Assembly: GCF_000512585.2 (NCBI RefSeq)
Contig: NC_089241.1
Location: 4,048,001-4,112,000 of the forward strand
Origin: Kwoniella bestiolae CBS 10118
Lineage: Eukaryota > Basidiomycota > Tremellomycetes > Tremellales > Cryptococcaceae
Length of the DNA: 64,000 nucleotides
Direction: 5' to 3'
The translations under genes and the position numbers were made by a program. The notes beneath the pieces are model-generated. The model had not been told where the DNA came from, did not search any database, and saw only the letters and a list, made by a program, of their open reading frames with translations. Positions 1-11,718 of the stretch are shown here, piece after piece. Numbering within the stretch: position 1 is the stretch's first letter; every line of letters starts with the position of its first letter.

Positions 1-1525
1 TCGATCTCGTTATAGCATCGAAGTTTGAAATTTAGGCCTGCGGGTAGCGAAGGATCATCAGTAAGATTGCTCTCAGGTGATATACTTCTCAGGTTGGGTT
101 GTTAACATGACTTGTGAGAAAGGGATTGGACATCGAATGGAGTAGTCTTTCGAACCGATAGATATCCCCTTGCGGACCTCAAGTAAAGAGCGATACCATC
201 CCTTATCTCACATCTAACGGTCCCCTTCAGACAAGGAACCGACAGTGACTCACTCTTCCCATCAATCGACAAAACACAATTAAAAACCTCCTCCTTCCCA
301 AACCTCGCAGGTTTGATCTTGACATTCGCAATGTTCAATAACGTCAGATCCTCGTACAGCGCCAAACTAGCTTGGTCTTTGGCACTTTCTTCGGTATTGC
401 CAAGTCCCGTACCACTACCAAGAGAGGGATGCTTGTTGGTCGACGAGTTGAGCTGCTGTTTCTCGATGAGGGATTTGGAGTAGGTGACTTCGGCTTGGAC
501 CTGTTTCTGGAGTTCTAGGACTGCGGGTATGGCATGAGCGATTGGTGCTTCGTTGGAAGAAGAAAGGAAGCATTTCAAAGGGAGAGGATATACAGTGCTC
601 CCAACTTGTCGGCGAGGACACCGCGATACCCTGATATCAAACCAACTCAACGACTCACTCTCACTATCTTTGGCCTTGTTATCATTCTTCAGCTTGGTCA
701 ATTCATCCTTCATAGCTTTTACCTCCTTCGGATCCGTTTTGGAAGAATCGAATGGTCCACCAGCACTTGGCAGTTCCTTTTCCTTGTCTGTGCTAGACGA
801 CAATAATGCCTTCTCTAGAGATTTGACCTTGGCTTGCAGTCTCTCCGTCAATGCAGTTTGAGTAGCTATTATATCGTTTTGAGCTGGTCACAATAATCCC
901 ATCAAATTAGCTAAATCTCCCAATTGGCATGGCATAAGCATGAGGCTAGGTCAACAGCTCACCTTTAGCTTGCAGATCCGCTTTCTGCTTGTACTTTTCG
1001 AACAACCCTTCTTCGTCTGTACGGGATTTCGTCAATTCTTCAAATTGAGAAGAATAGGTATCTCGTTGACTTCTATATCGATCTCTTTCGGATGTCACCT
1101 ATGAAATATTTCAAGTATCAGCTATGAGTCCTTGCTGTTCAAGAATGGCTGGAATGCTAAAGCGGGTATGACTCACTGCTGCTAACTTCCTCTTCAATTC
1201 CTTGACATCGTCTTCTTCTCCGTTATTCGGCTGTAATGCCTTGGACGATGATTGTGATTTGGACAAAGGTTTCGACTTTCTCGGTACGTCTTCGTCTGCC
1301 GATCCGCCTAGAATTAGGTGTAAGCTAGAGCGTCTAAGCTATTACTACAGCTCAAATAGCTCACCATCTAATCCATCCTGATCCTCCTCGATATCTGCTT
1401 TCTTCGCTGATCGAGAAGGAGGTGCATTCTCTTTTCCCACCTGCAAGCCAAATTGTCAGCTGAACGTTCATCATAGAGAGGCAGCTCACCTTCTTGGTAC
1501 CCTTTGCAGTACTTGCAGAAGCCAT
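1..1525 (-). CDS. CSM1: Csm1/Pcs1-like monopolin subunit (3' end beyond window)
   Basis: Monopolin Csm1/Pcs1 proteins are kinetochore and nucleolar clamps with a long coiled coil and a globular C-terminal domain. The ATG at 1525 opens a 36-nt exon encoding MASASTAKGTKK. Several short introns follow, then a charged N-terminal region (KENAPPSRSAKK) and a long heptad-rich coiled coil (KRKLAAV, TERLQAKVKSLEKALL, MKDELTKLKNDNK). The globular part begins near ALYEDLTLLNIANVKIK at about 345, a typical Csm1-domain opening. I place a 216-nt intron at 38-253 because splicing yields CVLSIDGKSLNFKLRCYNEI, a good match to the conserved core, whereas read-through gives an unrelated tail ending at 102. The coding region runs off the left edge. 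The gene is divergent from the acyltransferase. Assignment rests on the C-terminal motif and coiled-coil layout, not on a search. Confidence 0.7.
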
Positions 1526-2215
1526 TATGCTATACTGATGTATCTGCGCCTAGTATGTAAGCAGAAGGAAGGAGGTAGTACAGAAGAATGTCCACACGCG
1601 GTTTGTTTACAATCACGTCGAATGCGACCTGCCGGTCGACGGAGTATGAGCACATCTCCGTATCACTCGGTTAAGCTTAAAATAGAGAGTGGTATGACGT
1701 TACACTCTCTTTTCATGAATAGCAGCGGCGAGCTCGCACGTAGTCTTGCTTACGTGTAGACTCGCATTATTATCTCCTAGTCGTACTCTTGTTGATGAAT
1801 TTGGATATGCACTTGTACATGTGCCTTCGTTGATCATCTTAATGCTACTGCCTCGGCTATTCAACAATCCTAAAGAGTAAAGAAACGTCCTTGCCACTCC
1901 ACTCACCATACAAGTCAGAACGTCGTCGAGTCAAGTGGTGTCTTTGTGTCTTAGTCTGTCGGTCTCCGATTTCGTCATCGACTCCTTTACTTCAACGCTT
2001 GGACCTTTCAGTATCACTCGTAGTCTCGGCTCCGTCTCAGTCTGGCATTCAAGGTCACCGAACACTTATCAAGTCTGCTGTACAGTAGCTGCATTGCATC
2101 TTGCACCCCAACATCCACATTTGTGCATAGCCAACTGTTCGGCGATTCCGTGTTCACTCCCCCCGAAACATCCTTTGGATTTTAGTCTGTCGCTTCCTAG
2201 GATACGCATCTCATC
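1526..2215. promoter_or_regulatory. Divergent intergenic region
   Basis: About 690 bp between the divergent Csm1-like and acyltransferase start codons. It must hold both promoters and 5' UTRs. Short ORFs here look like chance frames; I see no RNA gene or repeat. Confidence 0.5.
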
Positions 2216-5099
2216 ATGGTATCCACACGGTAAGTCGCATCTCCATCCTATCCCATTGAAACTCCTCTTCACTTGCATATATCACTCGCCCGTCTTTCTC
2301 AACACCAACTGACAATCAATGCTTCACTTCATAGCGCATCATCCCGTGGACCCGACACTCCACCAATCACCACTCCACCTATACCCGAAGATACACCTAT
2401 AGAAATGACCACGACCCTCTCCAAGACCAAAGATAATGTTATCAACACTCCCGGTGGAATCATTCATGTCAGACCTTATAGGTCGAGCTCCAATGCTCAG
2501 CTCAAAGCTGTTTTGAGCTTTACGCCAAGGGTATCAAGTTTGGATAGGACGAATGAGAGGTCCCAGACGGATGAATTTAGGGGGTTCTTTGTGTTGTTTT
2601 GGATTGGTGAGTAGGCCTTCTGAGGATAAAATACATATACCATCTATATTCATGACCCAGTCCTCCCACGATCATCACTCACCCTCACACCTCTATGAGT
2701 TTGGGCGAATTCCTAATGTCATCATGGTCCTCTCTTGTCTTCCCCTGACACTTCATGAGGCTGATCACCATTCCCTACTCCACAGGCCTCGCCCTCCTAT
2801 TCCTCCGAACCTCCATGCAATCATGGGAAGAGAACCGTACACCCCTCTCCTGGACTTTCGGACGACTCATCACCGGTGACGCCCTCGTCCTGGCAATCTC
2901 AGATATTCTCATGGTCTTGACAATGTTCGTCTGCGTCCCCTTTGTCAAGGGATTACAGAATAGATGGTACAGATATCACTGGACCGGTTTGATCCTACAA
3001 CATACCTTCCAGACCATCTATCTGGGGACTGCAGTTTGGTGGGGTTGGCATAGACAGTGGTATTGGGTTCAATCGGGTTTCTTGGTCCTTCGTGAGTGTC
3101 TGAACTCCAGCTATCAGGTTATCGTATATATCGGCGTAACAAGCTGACTCGGCATGAGCTTAGACGCAATGTCATCGATGATGAAGGTGAGCTCCTCATT
3201 CAGAACCACTCTGCAATCATACCGAGCTAACAGCGATCGCGCAGATGCACTCCTACATGTCTCACAACGGTATGCTCGCCACAGTCTACTTCCAACTTCA
3301 AGAAGAGAAGCGGCAACTCGAGGAAGCCATCAAGCACATCCCAGGTGGAAGAGAACAGCTGCTTTCAGAAGCTGCAGACCGTAAGGCCCATCTCGAGGCT
3401 CTGGAGGGTCCGACCCCAGTGGGAACTCCCGGCCCAGGTACGCCCGCCCTGTCCTCCAGGTCAAGTTTCAGCGCTCCCATTGCTAGCAATACAACGGGAT
3501 ACGAGGATCCCTCTGCAGCTCTCCGAAGACAGGTTGGCGGATTTACCGAATCCTCCTCAGCCAGAGAAGATACCCCCGAAAGTGGCCTGGCACCATCCGC
3601 AGAGATACGACAACGCAAATCTATCTCAAAACCCAAAAAGAAACACCAAGCTACCGATGCATTACCGCCCCCTCGACCGAACTTACCTCTCGGTACTTCC
3701 CTTGAACCTTCCCATTCTACCTTACCTCACGAACCCTCCCCTCCCAGTCCTCTCGCATGGTCATCGAACGAACAGATCGCGCTGCTGGCGAGAAATATCG
3801 ATGCGATGCAGGAGGAGCTAAAATCGAATGGAGCGAAGGGATTGGTCTGGCCTCAGAACGTCACGTATAAGCATTTCTTGGATTTCATGTTTTTCCCTAC
3901 GCTGGTTTATCAGTTGGAATATCCCAGGACTAAGACGTGGGTAGCGTTACTCGATTCTCTCATTCCACTACTTTTCATATCCTATCCCGTGATTGTCTCT
4001 TTCATGTTACATCGAAGGAAGAAACACCGAAAACTGATGATGATGATACTAGGATGAGACCCCTCGTAGTTGTCGAGAAAGTCGTAGCAACCCTCGGAAC
4101 ATTCTCGTTGATCTACACAATAACGGAACATTACATCTTGCCTGTCATTCCCAAACCTGGAGATCCACTGTTGAGATCATTCATCAATCTCGCTTTACCT
4201 ATGATGGTGAACTACTTGTTGTGAGTTTGCTTCTCCTCTCGCTCGAGGCTTAAGAGCACACAACTGATATTATATGTTGCACCCAATAGAATCTTCTAGT
4301 GAGCTATCTCACACCGACCCAATATCTGGCTCTGGGCGAATTAGCTAACCTTGATGATAGTATCATATTCGAATGTGTCTGTACAGGATTCGCGGAATTA
4401 TCTTAGTAAGCTGACTTGTGCCTCTTCTTTTGCCGAAGCATAATCCAATAGCTGACTAAATGGTATTATAGCTTCGCAGATAGAGAATTCTATCAGGACT
4501 GGTGGAACTCTACCTCATGGGATCAGTTCAGTAGGAAATGGAACAAGCCTGTTCATGTGGGTTGCTCGTATACTACATAGTATCATCAATATCCGGACCC
4601 TATCTACCGTCCAGGGAATCTTCCTAATTTACTGAACAATCATGCTAATTCGCCTTATTTCTAGACCTTCCTCCTTCGACACGTCTATGCCTCAACCATG
4701 ACAGGTCTGCAACTCTCTCGAACGAGTGCCGCATTCGTTACTTTCCTCCTTTCCGCGTTGTGTCATGAGTTGGTAATGGCAGTAGTAACTAAAAAGATCA
4801 GACCGTATCTCTTCTTGATGCAGGTGAGAAAGATCTTCTTTTCCTATTTTATTTCAGTAATCGTTTTTCACGTGCTAATGTTCACCGGGATGATAGATGG
4901 CCCAACTACCCATGATCGCACTCGGGAAATTACCAATAGTCAAGCGGAACAAGACAGTAGGGAATATCGTCTTCTGGGCGGGGTTGATGAGTGGTTTCCC
5001 GTTGTTGTGAGTTACATTCCATCTCGTGTTGACGTCAATGTCCAATCGCTCATGATCGATTTTACCGTTGATAGAGCGATCTGTTATTTGATCTACTAG
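2216..5099 (+). CDS. ARE2: Sterol O-acyltransferase (ACAT/ARE-type MBOAT)
   Basis: ER-membrane enzyme that esterifies sterols with acyl-CoA for storage in lipid droplets. The ATG at 2216 starts a 14-nt coding exon; splicing to 2335 gives MVSTRASSRGPDTPP. Later exons encode hydrophobic segments (DALVLAISDILMVLTMFVCVPF, split by polar loops), MMKMHSYMSHNG (the HSY motif typical of the sterol ester class rather than DGAT1), a long Ser/Pro-rich insertion at about 3360-3770, YPRTKT, the family signature FYQDWWNS near 4490, a WNKPVHTFLLRHVYAS stretch, and CHELVM near 4765 with the catalytic His. The last intron joins GFPLL to AICYLIY at the stop at 5099. Roughly nine exons. DGAT1 is the main alternative; HSY and the FYxDWWN context favour ARE. 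Confidence 0.85.
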
Positions 5100-5950
5100 G
5101 ATTAGGATCAGGAAGGAGGGCGAATATCTAGTTTCTTGTTTGAGATACACGAACAAACAAACACAATCACATAATTAACGAGGAAATGATGAGATGAGAT
5201 GAGATGAGATGAGATGAAATGAAATGGAATATATAGATCTAATTCATATGAAATGGAACATGCACGACTCTTGGTTCTGTTCTCTGTATTGTATATTGTT
5301 GATGGTGAAGCATCATACACAACATCGGGCTATGTTCACTCCTTCCTTGGTGTATAACCACACTATGTCCCAGTGAGATGTCCTTATGACTGTAAAAATC
5401 TCTTACACATCAAACAGTTGAGCTCGAAAGTCATTTATCACGTCGACTTCGCCTCTACCATAGACCGTATTGAGTAGAACTTGTAATTACCTATTCGATG
5501 CATTGGCTTCTATAAACCACATACTCTGTCCCCTTACCATTCTTTCTTCTTCCCTTGTGGTATCGTGCTTCTGAATATTCCTACCTTGTATCTTATTGAT
5601 CATTCATCATCTTATCATTGTGATCTATCTATATTATTCATTGCCCCTTTTACTTCTTACCAACCGCCGCGACACATCACCTAACTCCCCTTCTGAATCG
5701 ACCTGCACTTTCTCTCTTTCTTCTTCTGTCTTTCTTGGTTATTCTTTTCTAAACATGAGATATGGTATATCTTGACTTGACTCCTGTGGGTACATACGTC
5801 GATTTTAATTACAGTCCACTTCGATTCATTCTTCTATACTGTACATCCCCAATTGTCCGTTCAACTGCCATGATTCATCATCAACCCTCCATTCCTACAT
5901 CGTGGTCACAAAGCACTACTATAAATCCCACTTACATTGATCATGCCACT
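5100..5950. other. Convergent intergenic region
   Basis: 3' flanks of the acyltransferase (+) and the Smr-domain gene (-). It contains a short GAGAT pentamer repeat at 5191-5230. Nothing gene-like was seen on either strand; the ORFs at 5762-6079 are shadows of the Smr exon. Confidence 0.5.
5191..5230 (+). repeat. GAGAT/GAAAT pentamer microsatellite
   Basis: About seven tandem copies of GAGAT/GAAAT about 90 bp after the acyltransferase stop codon, probably in its 3' UTR or just beyond. Confidence 0.85.
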
Positions 5951-8900
5951 CTAAAACCTACAAGGATCCACACAAATCACTCCACCATTCTCATTCCATG
6001 CGTAGCCCCATTCTCCCAATACCTGCTTTATACTGACTCCCAATCTGATTTTCGATGCTCCTCTCAGGGGGTCTTGTGAGCCGACATGCTTCTCTTCGCC
6101 TATTACTATGTATGCTGTGTGGCGAAAACACAAGTCAGTCTACACACATCTCAGAGGTATATAGAATGATGTCTCTCATCACGCCATTGAGCACGATGGT
6201 GTTAGTGAATTGGGAAAGGGAATTTGGTTCGCTCACCTAGACCTCTGAAATTCTCTCTTTCAAGCTAACCCAACCCAAGAATCAGCATCCCATACCCACC
6301 CACTGATGTTAACTGGAGAAAAAAGAGATGACCCACCTCAGCCAAGAACTGTCCCGCAATCTCCTGTCCCTCCCCACCATGCAGCGTATGCAGATCCAAA
6401 AGCGCCTCGACCCTCTCCGCCGAACTGAGGTGTTCTCCGCCCACCGACCTAGACGCAGTACCCATAATAACCCCCAATCCACCAGCGCACTCCTTGCCCC
6501 TCTCAGATCTGTCAGTGGGATCATCCGACCAAGAAGGATCTCTCTCCCTGATAGCCCGTTGAGCTTCCAATCGTCTCTCACGAACCAATACCTGCGCAGC
6601 CTCAGAACTCTCATTCAACATCCTCTGGTTCAACGCTTTACCCTCTCGTGAGAATCGCTTGGCGGCTGCTCCGTCTCCTCGTCTGAAGGCATCTGCCGCT
6701 CTGGCCAGGCAGGCGTTCCTTGCGTGACCTAGTCTGATGGCTGTAGATCTCGTTGACATGTATTGTTCGTTTGTTGAAGATCCAGTCTTGAGAGTGGGTA
6801 ATAAAGCTGGAGGACGCAATTTGATACGTGAGGATGGTTTTGGAAGTGCCACGACCAAAGAGGGGGATATATTGGGGGAGGACGAGACTTGAGCATGAGC
6901 GAGTAAAGGAGATTGACGCATTCCTGAGACTTGGAAGGTAGGTGGGGGAGCTGGTGTAGCCCTTTTGACGGCGTTGGCAAATCGATTCCGAGATGGGTCA
7001 AACCGTGAGCCTCGGCCTATCCTTGCTGCTAACAGATCTGGGAACTCGTCGGCGGGTGTGTGGGATTGTTGAGCATATCCATCAGAGGAGAGTTCGACAT
7101 GCGACATTGCGGAAGAAAGGGCATTGGGATCGAGATTATTGGGTAATTGATGTAAGAACCTGATCGAACGAATCGGATCAGCTGGATGTAGAAAATCTCT
7201 ACTATCATAGACTGGTAAGCTGACTCACTCGCAATTTGGCCCTTTGGCACAATGTCCTCTTAGCCAGAACCTACACAGCGCTCTATCTATATCATGACTA
7301 CCCAGCACCACGTCAGCGAGAGTTGCTGATCCGAGAAATGCGCATGTCGCAACTCACCTGAACCTACAATCCGACCTCCTACATTCCCCAGCCAAGAAAT
7401 ACCTACACATCTTGCCAGCATTCCCACCAGGACTTCTCGCCCCCATACCGAATCCAGGGGACAAATCCCCTCGGAAAGATCTCCCGCCCTGTTGGAAGTA
7501 CCCTCTTTCAGGCGCATGATGCCCCATTACACTGCCAACTCCACCTCTGTTTCCTACGCCCAACAATGGCCTGGGGGAAGATACTCTCTGAGGAGTTGAT
7601 GCGCCAGATCGTGGGTGGGTATGTTGCGATACCAAATACCCCATGGCAGATTCGAAATCGTATCCTGATCTATGTAACGCATCTTCCAATTCTGATCTGG
7701 GAACCGAAGTGAAGACCGAACAAAGTACATCAAGCGGTGTCATACTTGATCCAGCGAATTCCTCGTCACCCATCACTTCACCTTGATTTGCTGAGGAGTC
7801 AAATGAACTTTCAGAGTATCCATCATTCGAGCCAAATGGTTGGAAAGGTTTGGCTTCAGTGTTCAAGTACGAAGTGGGATCTTGATGATGCAATTTAGGT
7901 AATCCTTTACCAAACGGCGAGAACTCATCATCGTCGTCATCATCAGGTATGACACCCTTGTAAGAGGACGTTCTACTGAACGTGGGGGTATGTACACCAG
8001 AAGGAGAATTGAACACGTCGGGCATCTTGATGGTAGTTCGATTGGGTGTACCCATGGGAGAGTGAAAGGGTGATGACCTATCGCTAAATAACGGAGCAGC
8101 GATGGCGATACTGGAATTGGTTCTTGACATACTGGTTGGACCTATCGCACCAAAGGGGGAAGCTGATCTGGGTGGGTTGTCGGAAGTGAGGTCTTTCCAT
8201 GGGTCCGACGGTAAGAACGGGGTCGACCCTGTACCTGTGGAAGCTGCTGGGTTACTGGAGGTTGATCCGGTAGAAGCCACTCGAGCGGTAGGACTGAACG
8301 TAGCCGCTTTGGCATTTAGCATACGAGGTGAGATGACTGGTGAGCCGGATGAAGCGCTGTGGCCTGATGACGATGCTGGGGCTGCTGGATTGGCAGAAAC
8401 AGCAGGAGGGGCGACTTGGGCAAGAGCGGGTGAAGGAGAATGGGGTCTACCTAGAGGAGTTCGATTACGGAAAGAGGGTACTCTGGTAGGTGTGAAGGGC
8501 CGTAGAGGGTGGGCGGCAGCAGGATTGGGTGATGCTCTCGCTCGAGTGGGTGTGAAGTGAGGTGCATAGGGGACTTGGTCGACGTCGTCTGTTCCATTGT
8601 GAAAGTGTCAGTGATCGAGTTAAATAGGCAGACACGTGTATACAGGCATGGATCAGCTCACCTTTTCTCCTATGCATGCAGTCCAGGCAGACTTGATCCA
8701 TGAGAATCTCATCCTACAGCGAGATTGAATGGTCAGCTTGATCGTTCAAGTCATGTAAATGGAAAGCTCACCTTGGCCAAATCACCCATAAAAGGCTTCA
8801 AAACATCCTTAACCTTCTCCTCTTCCTCATTATCCAACAACTCTACAATCTTCTTCACCAAATTATCTCTCTCCACACCCGAAACTCGTCCAACAATCTC

Positions 8901-9398
8901 CGACCTTGAGCCAGCCTGTCTCTTGGGCGTCTGCAAAGTCGTGTTGTTACCTTCGAAGGAGGACACAGAAGTAGTAGAAGGGGTAGTCAAAGGTGGTGAA
9001 GGCGATTCCTCATCCGATTCGCCCGACGAGGAAACGCTGAGTGGATGTTGACCCGTCGAGGATGAGGTGGTATGTTTCGTAGGTGATATATTCACGTTCT
9101 GTAGTAATCCGAATATGTAATGTGCCAAATGAGGGTAGGTGGTGACTGTCAATGAAGGTGTCGGCGCGGGACTAGTCGAAGGTGGTTGAGGAGGTACGCC
9201 GAGACCTAGGAAATTGATGTTTGACGGTTTACGAGGCGAGGGGGATCTCAATGTCGTATCGTCATAAGTTATCGGAGTGGACGATCCTGATGAATTAGTG
9301 GTGGTAGTGGTGGGAGTAGGAGTGGGAAATACGCCTTGACCCCCTCCACCACCTAGCACCGGAGTAGCTTGTGGTGGCGAGGTGGTATCTTCTGCCAT
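5951..9398 (-). CDS. CCCH zinc-finger, DUF1771 and Smr domain protein
   Basis: Likely an RNA-binding protein with a predicted Smr nuclease fold. The ATG at 9398 gives MAEDTTSPPQATPVLG; no upstream ATG is in frame. Long Ser/Thr/Pro-rich stretches surround a DEILMDQVCLDCMHRRK exon near 8700 and a CUE-like segment (LDVLCSVFTSVPRSELEDALHRSGYDFESAMGYLV, about 7735-7635). Two CCCH fingers follow near 7400-7220: CRYFLAGECRRSDCRFSH and CRFWLRGHCAKGPNCEFLH, the first completed only by splicing. DUF1771 is RLGHARNACLARAADAFRRG onward (about 6745-6560). The Smr domain starts at LDLHTLHGG near 6390; introns ending at about 6268 and 6105 give FLAELERENFRGLAYIVIGEEKHVG. The protein ends GGVICVDPCRF. No exact orthologue name was recognised. 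Confidence 0.85.
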
Positions 9399-9797
9399 GT
9401 TGTTCTGGTTCAATGTCAAGAGATGGGGAGTGGTATAGGTGAAGGAGGCATCGAAGTGATGCTCTATCTTGACTTGACGTGTTGATGATGAACAAGGAGG
9501 AAATAAGATTTGTAACGGATGTTACTCATATATATGTATGTGATTGAATTAAGCATCGCACTAAACCACCATACATCAAGGGGAACGAAATCGCTACAAG
9601 GCAAAGATGACGCATACTACTCACCGCTACTTTCCCACGGTAACACCACCATCTCACCCAGCACTTGGCATCGACCATCACTCACTTTGGACGAGTATTT
9701 AATCTTAGCTTCACCCCGCTGTACTATATTTCACCAGCAAAATCCATCCATCGTCATCCACACACTTCACACATACATACCACACACGCCCTCAACA
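9399..9797. promoter_or_regulatory. Divergent promoter, Smr gene / TAF10
   Basis: 400 bp between two divergent start codons; presumably a shared promoter. No specific element can be named with confidence. Confidence 0.5.
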
Positions 9798-10960
9798 ATG
9801 TCAGACCAACCCATCCCACCCACCTCCCCAGTCCAACCCACCGAATCCGCTCAACCTCAACCTTCATCCCAGCCCGAATCCTCCCAAACCCAACCCCTTC
9901 CTAACGGTACTCTCCCATTCTCAAATGACAACGCAGAAGCAGGCCCCTCAACCTCGCCTCGTCCCGACAATCCCCAGATGTCAGAGGATATAGTGATGAC
10001 CAATGGGGATCAACCGAACGGTACGATGGAAAATGACAAGGACAAGGCAGATGACGCGCAAGATAAAGTAGCAGCAAGAGGAGAGGAGGAAGATACCCGA
10101 CCGGATCTTACGGAGTTGTTCGCTGCTAGACGGGCGGAAGAGATGGAGAGGAGGGATAGGGGTTTGGTAGATTTCTTGAAGATGCTGGATGGGTATAAAC
10201 CTTTGGTATGTTACTGCCTCTGTCGAGCATAGTACAGGACATATGGATATGGATTTAGCCAACGTATACATGGATCAAGCTAATCTACTTACTTGGACGG
10301 CACAGATACCAGAAGAAGTCACAGAGTATTATCTCCAGAGATCAGGATTCGAATGTTCAGATCCTAGATTGTGAGTTTTGCGTATCTCTTCACCTTGCAT
10401 CCGTCATTCTACTTTTATACATTCCCATGATTGTATATGGAGGGTAGCTGATGATGAACAAAAGAAAACGCCTCTTATCACTCTCAGTGCAGAAATTCAT
10501 CTCTGACCTCTCAAGGGACGCCTACCAATTCGCGAAATTACGAGTAAACGGGACCAACGCAGGAGGGAGGGGAAGACCAAATACCGGTGTGGTAAGTGAT
10601 TTCGTCACGTATGCCTGAACATTGATAAACAAAGGGAGATGGAAGTGTTCCGAGATTGGATGGGATTGATTTGATCTACTTCCACTGCTTGGCTGTGCAT
10701 CACTTTGCCTTATATTCCACCCGTCATGGTCATTGATAATCACAAAACAAATGCTAAGGAAATCTGATTGGATTGGTTAGGACCGGAATCGAGTAGTTCT
10801 CACAATGGACGATCTGAGCTTGGCGCTGGGTGAACATGGTGTGAATGTGAGGAAACCAGATTACTGTGAGTGGGGCTTTCCATTGACTATCTTCGTACCT
10901 CCGCCTTGAGCATTAGGCAACGCATGCTGATATCAAACATCATTGATCATAGATCTGTAA
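9798..10960 (+). CDS. TAF10: TFIID/SAGA subunit TAF10
   Basis: Histone-fold subunit shared by TFIID and SAGA. The ATG at 9798 opens a poorly conserved acidic/Pro-rich N-terminus of about 120 residues. The conserved fold is spread over five exons: FLKMLDGYKPL, IPEEVTEYYLQRSGFECSDPRL, KRLLSLSVQKFISDLSRDAYQFAK, then DRNRVVLTMDDLSLALGEHG and KPDYYL. The last intron splits the penultimate Tyr codon, and the final exon holds only eight bases (ATCTGTAA), ending at the stop at 10958-10960. Matching the canonical C-terminal KPDYY supports that splice. Length and domain order are normal for fungal TAF10. Confidence 0.95.
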
Positions 10961-11718
10961 TCCATAGTATATAGCGTTCAACATGTACAATATACAATGT
11001 ATCATTTATGACATTTTCTTTAGTCCCTTTCATAGCTCAAAGCAAGCAAGGAGTATATCCACCGAGATTTTGTGCTCACGCGCCAACCCAACATATCTTA
11101 GTGTGAACTCTCATTGTGCATTATCCAGGCTACCTTCACCACATCCTGACATATTGTTTAATACATGTAAATCATCTAACCTAACACACCTACCAATCTC
11201 CAACCTAATCGAAAAAAAAAACAAAAAAATGAAACGAGAAACAATCAACCTAACAATTATACTCATCCATACCAATCATCTACCAGAGATTTCTTATCGA
11301 CTAACCAACCAACCAAGAATAAGTCAATCATATCATACCATAGAAAAGAGAATGATCTATAAACACCACAAGACAAGAAAGACACATAGCCAAAAAATCA
11401 AATTTAATACGAGACGAGACGAAACGGAACGAAACGAGACGAAACGAAACGAGACGAAACGAGACGAGACGAAACGAAACGAGACGAAAGAATGTACAGT
11501 ACAACGATTTCGATTTCAGATTCAAGATAATTTAGAAGATCGGATATGATATCCACAGGAAAGTACCGTATTATCGTATTATCGTATTTGAGATCGTCGT
11601 GTATCGTTGAGTGGTTCGTAGAAGATCGTTGTGAAGTACAAGGTTGAAATTGTTGTTGATCAAAGAAAAAGAGATTTTATAACAGATATACCCTCAGATA
11701 CCCAACGCCCAACACCGC
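10961..11718. other. Convergent intergenic region with pentamer repeat
   Basis: 3' flanks of TAF10 (+) and the forkhead gene (-). It holds A-rich tracts (11212-11230) and the GAGAC/GAAAC repeat annotated separately. No gene seen. Confidence 0.5.
11411..11489 (+). repeat. GAGAC/GAAAC pentamer microsatellite
   Basis: About 16 imperfect tandem pentamers, GAGAC alternating with GAAAC, about 230 bp beyond the forkhead stop codon and probably in its 3' UTR (CGTTT/CGTCT in its transcript). Because five is not a multiple of three, all frames read as low-complexity peptides; those ORFs are not genes. Confidence 0.9.

Noticed and set aside
8102..8560. 152-codon plus-strand ORF
   Set aside because: Antisense shadow of the Ser/Pro-rich exon of the Smr-domain gene.
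10983..11549. 188-codon plus-strand ORF ending in Arg/Glu/Thr/Lys/Asn repeats
   Set aside because: The repetitive part is the pentamer microsatellite read in frame; the rest is TAF10 3' flank with no conserved sequence.
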